The notes beneath the pieces were generated by a model. It was given only the letters and a program-made list of their open reading frames with translations, was not told the origin of the DNA and searched no databases. Below, one piece after another: positions 6,389-12,351 of a DNA stretch of 15,602 nt. How positions within the stretch are numbered: the first letter of the stretch is position 1; every line of letters begins with the position of its first letter. This DNA comes from SIG701 sp045544955 (GTDB lineage Bacteria > Bacillota > Clostridia > Oscillospirales > CAG-272), in contig JAZPZY010000056.1 in the NCBI GenBank assembly GCA_045544955.1, positions 1-15,602 on the forward strand. The letters run 5' to 3'. The position numbers were made by a program, and so were the translations under genes.

Positions 6389-8341
6389 TTAGTCGATAAT
6401 AATGTTTCCTTCGGGCTTGCGGGTAACGTGCTCCAGTATACGGCAGGCAAGACCGTGATCGTAATAGCGTTCGATCTCCATTTCATGCCGGCCGAATATG
6501 TCACAGAATTCCTTTGACAGTTCCAAGGCTTTGTAGTTGTGACCCAGCGCTTTTTCTATCATGATATCTGCCCACAGCTCGCAGTATTCCGCGTGGCGCA
6601 GAAGCAGCCGCCAGGATATAGTCTGGGGACGGGTGGGCATTTTGAGATGCCGCTCAGCCAGGCTTCTTTCCTGGGCGCACAGCTCCTTTACCTGCGAAAG
6701 TTTCTCTGCGTGCGCCGGATTATAGTAGTCGGAAATATCCTTGTTTTCGGATTTCACGCCCTCCATATAGCCGAAGTCGAAGGCGGCGCTGATGGACTCC
6801 AGAATACGGAGAGCCTGTTTCCAATCCCCCCCGTAGATATGGGAGAAGTAATCCTCCTTCAGCGTTTCAAAATCCACATCCGGATCGGCCAAAGCACAGC
6901 CGTACATATATACCGCAAATCCGTTCGGGAAGAAGCTCCGCTGGGAGCCGTCCTCCATATATCCGCGAAGTCCCATGACCTTCAGGGAACGCACGTCCTC
7001 AAAAAGACGGCGGGCAAGTGCCATATGGCCGGGATCCAGGAACTGGTGCCGCCAGAAGTGATACTCAAAGGCAGTGATGTTGCCGGGATACACCGCCTGC
7101 CACTCCTTGAGGAACGCATAACACTCCTCGGTGGTGGTAGGACGCTCCCAGGCATTGCGGATGTACTCCTTGGCCGGCGGCGTTACGGTATCCGCCGTAA
7201 TACTGGACTGGTAATCCCGGGAGACCGGGGAATACGTCATAAAGAAGCGCTGCGGATTTTTGATCTTCATCACCCGGGGCGCGAAGAACGTGTCAAGATA
7301 CGCACCGAAGGTAAGCCGGGTATCGAGGCCGCGGCGGGTCAATTCCTCGTCGATCTCGTTGAGGATCATCACGTACCAGTCCGCAGGACGCATCTTCTGA
7401 CACTCCTCGCACTCGCAGTGGTTGCAGTTGCCGTCGGAGAGGTTAATACGCAGATAGCCAACGTTTGTGTGGTTCTCGGCATAATCCACCACGCAGTCAA
7501 CGAACCCCTTCCGCACCCAGTCCTGGGACATACAGAGATTGGTATAGATCGGCTTTTCTCGGAAAAATTCACGCTTGCCGTTCCGCAGTGCCAGCATGGA
7601 TTTCTGCTCCTCGGTATACGCTGACAGATCAAACACATTATCCACCGTATTGGTAGCGGGGAAGTCGAAGGCGCGGCAGGACCAGCCGTGGCCGATGGAC
7701 GGGGTGATAAGGCCGCGTTTGTTGCACTCCACTTCCACCTGCCGTCTCCACTGGAGAATCTGCCGGTCGTCCACACCCTCGGGAATGCGGTTTTTATCGT
7801 TGAACTGATGGGTGTAATAGCGGTTGTAGTAGCCGTTGGGGATAAACCACTCCAAGGCAAGAACGTTCATATCCAGCTTGGCATAAAAATCCGCACACTC
7901 CAGCATACACGTCTGGCTTTCGCTTCCCTCGTCACAGAATCCGCGGAAACGCACCTCCAAAGCACGGTGATAGTTTACGGGATGCAGGCTGTCCACACTG
8001 GGGATATATTCGCCGTCGATGCCGGGATAGAGAAAACGGCATCCGTTTTCCTTGAGAAGACGGTACACGGCATACAGCACGCTGCGGGGATTGGAGCCAG
8101 CCAAAATACCGCCCTCGGCAGTGGTATCCACGTGGATCACGTCATCCAGCACCGGGTCCTTCGCCTCGGAGGGCAAGCCGAAATCGGAAAGGAGGCCGAG
8201 ACGGAAGCCGTCCTTCGCCTCCGGATCGTAGACGATATCGATCTCGCCGCATTCCGGCATCATCATGCGGAGGTATTTTTTCAGTTCCTCCGCCGCAAAA
8301 TCGATCACGTGATCGGCACGGATTTTTTTCACAGTCAGCAT
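6389..8341 (-). CDS. DUF4838 domain protein, copy B (predicted glycoside-hydrolase-like)
   Basis: The 650-aa paralogue of the next gene and the first gene of the operon. The same layout is seen: AAEELKKYL near residues 16-24, SDGNCNHCECEEC in the centre, EYHFWRHQFLD, and a C-terminus ending in NIIID. I start it at the ATG at 8341, giving MLTVKK like copy A's MLTIKK, because GGGAG lies 7 nt upstream, in the same arrangement as in copy A. An ATG at 8374 would add 11 residues but falls at the predicted transcription start and has no ribosome site. Copies A and B share the Cys cluster and most aromatic residues but differ across the likely substrate-facing centre, so they may cleave related but different linkages. 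Function is inferred from the family only. Confidence 0.8.
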   Translation of the reverse strand: MLTVKKIRADHVIDFAAEELKKYLRMMMPECGEIDIVYDPEAKDGFRLGLLSDFGLPSEAKDPVLDDVIHVDTTAEGGILAGSNPRSVLYAVYRLLKENGCRFLYPGIDGEYIPSVDSLHPVNYHRALEVRFRGFCDEGSESQTCMLECADFYAKLDMNVLALEWFIPNGYYNRYYTHQFNDKNRIPEGVDDRQILQWRRQVEVECNKRGLITPSIGHGWSCRAFDFPATNTVDNVFDLSAYTEEQKSMLALRNGKREFFREKPIYTNLCMSQDWVRKGFVDCVVDYAENHTNVGYLRINLSDGNCNHCECEECQKMRPADWYVMILNEIDEELTRRGLDTRLTFGAYLDTFFAPRVMKIKNPQRFFMTYSPVSRDYQSSITADTVTPPAKEYIRNAWERPTTTEECYAFLKEWQAVYPGNITAFEYHFWRHQFLDPGHMALARRLFEDVRSLKVMGLRGYMEDGSQRSFFPNGFAVYMYGCALADPDVDFETLKEDYFSHIYGGDWKQALRILESISAAFDFGYMEGVKSENKDISDYYNPAHAEKLSQVKELCAQERSLAERHLKMPTRPQTISWRLLLRHAEYCELWADIMIEKALGHNYKALELSKEFCDIFGRHEMEIERYYDHGLACRILEHVTRKPEGNIIID

Positions 8342-8379
8342 ATGTTTTCTCCCGAAAGAATTATACTTTTTCATCTATA

Positions 8380-8407
8380 AGTATAGCAGATTCCGGGGAA
8401 ATGTCAA
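8380..8407 (-). promoter_or_regulatory. Promoter of the DUF4838-DUF4838-PHP operon
   Basis: On the minus strand: perfect -35 TTGACA (8402-8407), 16-bp spacer, -10 TATACT (8380-8385) preceded by TGC. Transcription would start near 8373, about 30 nt before the ATG at 8341. This is the main argument against the longer frame beginning at 8374. Confidence 0.8.
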
Positions 8408-8418
8408 CCGATCTGCGC

Positions 8419-8439
8419 AATTCTCCCATAATTCTCCCA
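8419..8439. promoter_or_regulatory. Direct repeat AATTCTCCCA, possible operator
   Basis: AATTCTCCCA occurs at 8419-8428 and again at 8430-8439, a period of 11 bp, or about one helical turn. It lies just upstream of the -35 box of the minus-strand operon and between the two divergent promoters. That placement suits an activator or shared regulator binding one face of the DNA. No regulator is identified; this is inference. Confidence 0.4.
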
Positions 8440-8466
8440 CTATCCGGAAAACGCTCTATCTTCTCC

Positions 8467-8495
8467 TTGCAAATCGGAAAAGAGTGTGCTATACT
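8467..8495 (+). promoter_or_regulatory. Promoter of the GH25 lysozyme operon
   Basis: -35 TTGCAA (8467-8472), 17-bp spacer, -10 TATACT (8490-8495) with an extended TGC. AAAGGAG follows at 8501-8507, ahead of the ATG at 8518. Confidence 0.75.
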
Positions 8496-8517
8496 AAACA
8501 AAAGGAGTTGATAAAAA

Positions 8518-9276
8518 ATGAAATTTTTCCGCAGCAAAGTTCTTCCTTTTCTACTCCTCCCCCTTTTTCTCCTTTTGGCGGCACAGCTCGCCTATTATCT
8601 CGTATATAACGGCGTGATTCTTCTAAATCATCCTTCAAAAAGAGCCTATCCCGTTAGAGGCGCGGATGTTTCCCATTACCAAGGTGAGATTGACTGGGCG
8701 ATTCTGTCAAACGAGGGAATCGATTTCGTTTTCATCAAAGCCACGGAAGGCTCCTCGTTCACGGACGATCGGTTTTCCTACAACTTTGCCGAAGCACAGC
8801 GGTGCGGCGTGGATGCGGGCGCGTATCACTATTTCAGTTTTGACAGCGGCGGCGACACGCAGGCAGAACATTTTATAAAAACGGTCATTCCCTCCCCTGG
8901 CATGCTTCCGCCGGTGATTGATGTAGAACTGTACGGCAGGTACGCGGAAAATCCGCCCGCCGGGGACACCGTACACACAGAACTTTCCGTCATGCTCACC
9001 GCGCTGGAAGCCCACTACGGACTGAAACCGATCCTGTACGCCACCGAGGACACCTACGAGTTGTATCTGGCAAACGGATACAGAGAATACGATATCTGGA
9101 TCCGCAACGTAATCACGAAGCCCACGCTCAGTGACGGTCGGCAGTGGACGTTCTGGCAGTACACCAACCGGGAACGGCTGGACGGTTATGCAGGGGAAGA
9201 ACCTTTCATCGATATGAACGTATTTGCGGGAACACCGGAAGAATTCCGGCAGTATCCTCGCTACCCGGCACCGTAA
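8518..9276 (+). CDS. Membrane-anchored GH25 (Lyc-type) lysozyme
   Basis: A 252-aa GH25 family N-acetylmuramidase that cuts the beta-1,4 bond after N-acetylmuramic acid in peptidoglycan. A single N-terminal hydrophobic helix (about residues 8-36) after positively charged residues acts as signal or anchor, so the catalytic domain faces the wall. The GH25 barrel starts at RGADVSHYQGEIDW (47-60) and continues with FVFIKATEG (70-78), GAYHYF (101-106), and the acidic catalytic pair in PPVIDVEL (131-138, Asp135 and Glu137). Later come PILYATEDTYELYL, DIWIRNV and WTFWQYT, and it ends in DMNVFAG. No wall-binding repeats follow. The ATG at 8518 has GGAG 10 nt upstream. It heads a likely operon, 32 nt before the amidohydrolase gene. 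It could serve in wall remodelling or recycling. Confidence 0.92.
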   Translation: MKFFRSKVLPFLLLPLFLLLAAQLAYYLVYNGVILLNHPSKRAYPVRGADVSHYQGEIDWAILSNEGIDFVFIKATEGSSFTDDRFSYNFAEAQRCGVDAGAYHYFSFDSGGDTQAEHFIKTVIPSPGMLPPVIDVELYGRYAENPPAGDTVHTELSVMLTALEAHYGLKPILYATEDTYELYLANGYREYDIWIRNVITKPTLSDGRQWTFWQYTNRERLDGYAGEEPFIDMNVFAGTPEEFRQYPRYPAP

Positions 9277-9308
9277 TCCCCGATCATACATAAAAAGAGG
9301 AATATCCT

Positions 9309-10658
9309 ATGAACGAAACAACGAAACGAATCGCGGACGCGGTAGACAAATACCGCGAGGACATACTGGCAATCGAAAAATTCATGTGGGACAATCCGGA
9401 GACCGGATTCCGTGAATGGAAAGCGAACGAATACCTCAAAAAGAAATATGAAGCGTTGGGCTATACGCTCACCTGTGCGGGCAACATCCCCGGATTTTAC
9501 ACGGTGATCGATACCGGCCGTCCGGGACCGGAGATTCTGGTACTGGGGGAGCTGGATGCCCTGCTCTGCTCCAATCACTTTCACGCCGACCCGGAAACGG
9601 GTGCGGCACACGCCTGCGGGCACAATGCCCAGTCTGCCGCCCTCTATGGCATTGCCGCCGCTTTGACGGAGGAGGGGATGCTGGACGGTCTGTGCGGCCG
9701 GATCCGCCTCTGTGCCGTTCCGGCAGAGGAAACAGGCGAGCTTGCCTTTCGCCGGCAGCTGAAGGAGGACGGCATCATCTCCTATTACAGCGGTAAGCGA
9801 GAGTTCTTATCCCGGGGCTATTTTGACGGGGTGGATATGGCCATTCTGGTACATACCCTGCCGGTGAGTTATTACTCCTCCGACGGGCAGGCGGTTGGCG
9901 TGATCGCAAAACAAGCCACCTTCAAGGGTGTGGCCGCCCACGCCGGCGCCAACCCGCACAAGGGGCGGAACGCCCTGTACGCCGCCACCCAGGGACTTGC
10001 CGCCATCAACGCCATCCGGGAGACGTTCCGTGACGACGATCACATCCGGGTACACCCCATCATCACCGAAGGCGGTGCGGCCATCAACACCATTCCCGAC
10101 ACGGTGACGGTGGAAAGCTACGTGCGCGGGCTGACCTTTGAAGCCATGGCGGACGCCAATCTCCGGGTAAACCGGGCGCTGTGCGGCGCGGCGGTTTCCC
10201 TGGGCACGGAGCTTACGATCACGGACACCGCCGGCTCTGCCCCCATGATCGACAACAAGGAACTGGCGGCGGTGGCAGGGGAAGCCATTCATCAGCTTCT
10301 GCCTCAGGCGGAATATCATTTCTTTGACAAGATCGACACGGGCAGCACGGACATGGGCGACGTATCCTGTCTTATGCCCACCATTCACCCTTACGTTCCC
10401 GGCGCGGCCGGCAAGGGCCACGGCAACGATTACCGGATCGAAAATCCGGATCTCGCCTGTCTCATGTCGGCAAAATGGCAGCTCGCCATGCTGCGGATCC
10501 TTCTCGAAAACGGCGGCGCCCGGGCAAAACAGATCCTTGCGGGATTCACGCCCCGGTTCCCCGATAAAGAAACCTATCTGAAAGCGCACGAAGCCCTCTC
10601 CACGGAAGGAGACCGGGTATTCTACGACGAAAACGGCGACATCCGGATCAAACTGTAA
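9309..10658 (+). CDS. M20-family amidohydrolase (AbgB-like)
   Basis: A 449-aa M20D-type metal-dependent amidohydrolase, nearest in motif style to aminobenzoyl-glutamate hydrolase subunit B (AbgB) and N-acyl-amino-acid amidohydrolases. Metal-site motifs: GELDAL (80-85), HACGHN (101-106, Cys103 and His105), PAEE (138-141), His182 in VHTLP, and GVAAHAGANPHKGRNAL (207-223), the dimerisation-domain signature. Later STDMGDVS matches the AbgB group. No signal peptide, so it is cytoplasmic. The start has an AGAGGA ribosome site. It sits between the lysozyme and a YitT protein with short gaps and no terminator, so it is co-transcribed. It may release amino acids from acyl or aryl amides, or from small wall-derived peptides; the substrate cannot be read from sequence. 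Confidence 0.88.
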   Translation: MNETTKRIADAVDKYREDILAIEKFMWDNPETGFREWKANEYLKKKYEALGYTLTCAGNIPGFYTVIDTGRPGPEILVLGELDALLCSNHFHADPETGAAHACGHNAQSAALYGIAAALTEEGMLDGLCGRIRLCAVPAEETGELAFRRQLKEDGIISYYSGKREFLSRGYFDGVDMAILVHTLPVSYYSSDGQAVGVIAKQATFKGVAAHAGANPHKGRNALYAATQGLAAINAIRETFRDDDHIRVHPIITEGGAAINTIPDTVTVESYVRGLTFEAMADANLRVNRALCGAAVSLGTELTITDTAGSAPMIDNKELAAVAGEAIHQLLPQAEYHFFDKIDTGSTDMGDVSCLMPTIHPYVPGAAGKGHGNDYRIENPDLACLMSAKWQLAMLRILLENGGARAKQILAGFTPRFPDKETYLKAHEALSTEGDRVFYDENGDIRIKL

Positions 10659-10675
10659 CAAACGGAGAACATTAC

Positions 10676-11515
10676 ATGAAAAAATGGTCTAACTTTCTTA
10701 TGATGACCCTTGGCGCCGTACTTCTGGCGCTGGGCGTATATTTTTTCAAGATTCCCAACGGATTTTCCACGGGCGGCGTTACCGGTATCGGTACGCTTCT
10801 GGCCGCCGGCACGCCCATATCCGCCGCTGTGTGGATCTGGGGGCTGAATATCCTTCTTCTGGTTCTGGGATTCGCCATTCTGGGCAGGGAAACCGGGCTG
10901 AACACCGTATACTGCAGTATGCTCTTCTCTGCCCTTACCTATCTTTTTGAGAAGCTTCTTCCCCTGTCCTCGCCCCTGTCCGATCAGCCGTTTCTGGAAC
11001 TGGTATACGCCATGCTTCTTACCTCCATCGGATCGGCCATGATCTTCAACAGCGGTGCTTCCGGCGGCGGCACGGACATCGTGGCACTGATCCTACGGAA
11101 ATACACCCGGCTGGACGTAGGCAAGGCGCTCCTTATCGTGGACTTCATCGTAGCGGCAAGTGCTTTTTTCGTATTCGGCATGGAAACCGGTCTGTTCTCG
11201 CTTCTGGGCCTCTTTGCCAAGGCGTTCATCGTAGACGGCGTGATCGAGAGTTTGCAGGTATGCAAATACTTCCTTGTAATCACCAAAAAACGGGAGGAGA
11301 TCTCGGACTATATCATCAAAAACCTGCATCACGGTGTAACGGTGAACCAGGCTGTCGGCGAATACACCGGTGAGGAAAAATACATGATCCACACCGTATG
11401 CAAGCGGATCGAAGCCATCCGCCTCAGAAACAAGATCAAGGAAATCGATCCACACGCATTCATTATCATCACCAGCAGCAATGAGATCATCGGCCGCGGA
11501 TTCCGGAGTGTATGA
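10676..11515 (+). CDS. YitT-family membrane protein (DUF161 plus DUF2179)
   Basis: A 279-aa member of the YitT family. The N-terminal two thirds hold several membrane helices with the glycine-rich family motifs FSTGGVTGIGTLL (30-42) and FNSGASGGGTDIVALILRK (about 124-142). The C-terminal soluble domain (about 200-277) is DUF2179, starting at KYFLVITKKREEI and ending SSNEIIGRGFR. Length and order match typical YitT proteins. The family is common in Firmicutes, often several copies per genome, and a transport role is suspected but not settled. It follows the amidohydrolase gene by 17 nt with a CGGAGAA ribosome site, so it is part of the same transcript and could move that enzyme's substrate or product. 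The link is inference. Confidence 0.9.
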   Translation: MKKWSNFLMMTLGAVLLALGVYFFKIPNGFSTGGVTGIGTLLAAGTPISAAVWIWGLNILLLVLGFAILGRETGLNTVYCSMLFSALTYLFEKLLPLSSPLSDQPFLELVYAMLLTSIGSAMIFNSGASGGGTDIVALILRKYTRLDVGKALLIVDFIVAASAFFVFGMETGLFSLLGLFAKAFIVDGVIESLQVCKYFLVITKKREEISDYIIKNLHHGVTVNQAVGEYTGEEKYMIHTVCKRIEAIRLRNKIKEIDPHAFIIITSSNEIIGRGFRSV

Positions 11516-11532
11516 GAGGGAGGAACGAAACC

Positions 11533-11559
11533 GGGGAAACTTTTTGCAAAAAGTTCCCC
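11533..11559. repeat. Large palindromic hairpin, dispersed-repeat type
   Basis: A near-perfect palindrome centred on TTTTTGCAAAAA, extended outward by GGGGAAA on the left and GTTCCCC on the right, with one extra A on the left arm. It lacks a following T-run on the plus strand. I recognise this GGGAACTTTTTGC-type palindrome as a common intergenic element of Clostridia. It might stabilise the upstream mRNA or aid termination. Confidence 0.6.
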
Positions 11560-11590
11560 CGAACCCCTTCAAAAACCTTCAAAAAAAGAG

Positions 11591-11630
11591 AATCACGTCT
11601 GTGCAAGGATAGAAGCACAGACGTGATTTG
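11591..11630. terminator. Bidirectional terminator, left border of the RHH-SLOG island
   Basis: A 14-bp perfect stem (11591-11604 with 11615-11628), 10-nt loop. It lies between the converging YitT (+) and RHH (-) genes. The stem, loop length and the AGAAGCACAG segment recur at 12282-12323 on the other side of the RHH-SLOG pair. Confidence 0.85.
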
Positions 11631-11635
11631 TTTAT

Positions 11636-11827
11636 TCAGGTGGCACTCTCTGTATCGGGCAATTCAATTGCTCCTTCTTTTTCCTCGAACGCTTTAATTT
11701 CCTGACGCAGCAGATAGAGGATTTGACCGTTGGCGGAGCGACCGTAATATTTGGATATATAATGAAGTTTATAATGCAATTCCGGATCTATTTCTATGCC
11801 AAGATGCTTATTCTTTTTGTTCCTCAT
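11636..11827 (-). CDS. Small ribbon-helix-helix (Arc/CopG-like) DNA-binding protein
   Basis: A 63-aa protein with the ribbon-helix-helix pattern: a basic N-terminus and strand (KHLGIEID, 7-14), helix A (PELHYKLHYISKYYG, 15-29) and helix B starting at SANGQILYLLRQEIKAF (31-47), then an acidic tail. Such proteins bind DNA as dimers through the paired strands and are often antitoxins or autorepressors. I chose ATG 11827 because GGAGAG lies 5 nt upstream (complement of about 11833-11838); the longer open frame runs antisense into the divergent gene and is not protein-like there. It is divergent from the SLOG gene, and the shared 106-bp gap contains a perfect palindrome plus an extra half-site, so self-regulation and control of the partner are likely. 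Both genes are AT-rich compared with the flanks. Confidence 0.75.
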   Translation of the reverse strand: MRNKKNKHLGIEIDPELHYKLHYISKYYGRSANGQILYLLRQEIKAFEEKEGAIELPDTESAT

Positions 11828-11850
11828 AATTCTCTCCATAATCTTAATAT

Positions 11851-11857
11851 AAGTATA
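11851..11857. promoter_or_regulatory. Extra operator half-site AAGTATA
   Basis: The heptamer AAGTATA matches one arm of the palindrome at 11890-11910 and lies in the leader or -10 region of the RHH gene (its complement reads TATACT, 11852-11857). It is a possible third contact for the RHH protein. Confidence 0.4.
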
Positions 11858-11873
11858 TTTTAAGATTATTTTG

Positions 11874-11882
11874 TGGTATAAT
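11874..11882 (+). promoter_or_regulatory. Extended -10 promoter of the SLOG gene
   Basis: TGG directly followed by TATAAT (11877-11882) forms an extended -10 box; no good -35 is visible, as often with extended -10 promoters. The start point, near 11889, falls at the edge of the palindrome. Confidence 0.65.
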
Positions 11883-11889
11883 GTTGTGA

Positions 11890-11910
11890 GTATACTTATT
11901 TCAAGTATAC
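11890..11910. promoter_or_regulatory. Perfect palindromic operator GTATACTT-N5-AAGTATAC
   Basis: Two perfect 8-bp arms (11890-11897 and 11903-11910) separated by ATTTC. It covers the predicted transcription start of the SLOG gene and lies between it and its ribosome site, an arrangement suited to repression. On the other strand TTGAAA (11899-11904) could be the RHH gene's -35 box, so one bound dimer pair could silence both genes. The neighbouring RHH protein is the obvious candidate binder, by inference. Confidence 0.65.
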
Positions 11911-11933
11911 CAAATAAAGCGATGGAGGTCTTT

Positions 11934-12263
11934 ATGAGGATAGCAGTTATCGGTTCAAGAAGCATCATCACGACAGAAATAGACAAATACGTTTCGTATG
12001 CTGACGAAATTGTTTCGGGCGGAGCGACCGGCGTAGATACCTGCGCGGAAGAATATGCAAAAAGAAAAGGGCTGAAATGCACCGTTTTTCTGCCTCAATA
12101 CGAGCGTTACGGTCGCGCGGCACCGATTGTAAGAAATAAAAAAATCGTCGATTATGCAGATAAAATCATTGCTTTCTGGGACGGACGTTCAAAAGGAACA
12201 TTATCGGTCATAAAATACGCACAGAAAGCAGGTAAAGTCTGCGAAGTAATCCTTTGCAAATAG
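11934..12263 (+). CDS. Solo SLOG-domain protein (DUF2493/YspA-like)
   Basis: A 109-aa single-domain protein of the SLOG superfamily (related to YpsA and the DprA/LOG Rossmann-like fold), whose members bind nucleotides or nucleotide-derived signals. Visible motifs: first strand IAVIGSRS (3-10), the nucleotide-loop signature VSGGATGVD (27-35), FLPQYERYGRAAPIVRNKK (52-70) and FWDGRSKGT (81-89) near the end. The length fits a minimal domain with nothing fused. ATG 11934 has GGAGG 5 nt upstream. SLOG proteins appear as sensors or effectors in several predicted defence and stress systems. Here it is paired divergently with a ribbon-helix-helix regulator inside a hairpin-bordered AT-rich island. Whether it is a sensor, enzyme or toxin-like effector cannot be told from sequence. 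Confidence 0.82.
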   Translation: MRIAVIGSRSIITTEIDKYVSYADEIVSGGATGVDTCAEEYAKRKGLKCTVFLPQYERYGRAAPIVRNKKIVDYADKIIAFWDGRSKGTLSVIKYAQKAGKVCEVILCK

Positions 12264-12281
12264 CTTTTTTCTCCGAAAACA

Positions 12282-12323
12282 AAAATCACGTCTGTGCACA
12301 CACAGAAGCACAGGCGTGATTTT
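12282..12323. terminator. Bidirectional terminator, right border of the RHH-SLOG island
   Basis: A 16-bp stem with one G-T pair (12282-12297 with 12308-12323), 10-nt loop, followed by a T-rich tail. It serves the converging SLOG (+) and acyltransferase (-) genes. It is a diverged copy of the hairpin at 11591-11628. Confidence 0.88.
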
Positions 12324-12351
12324 ATTTTTTTATAAAAGTTTTCCTAGTTCG

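Noticed and set aside
4254..6392. 712-residue plus-strand open frame
   Set aside because: It is a mirror of the DUF4838 copy A coding frame caused by codon bias, with His/Val/Leu-rich composition typical of antisense frames and no domain motifs.
8342..8374. ATG at 8374 as start of DUF4838 copy B
   Set aside because: It lies at the predicted transcription start, lacks a ribosome site, and the extra 11 residues are absent from copy A.
11828..12082. Upstream extension of the RHH frame to 148 residues
   Set aside because: It crosses the palindromic operator and runs antisense through the SLOG gene; GGAGAG supports the ATG at 11827.
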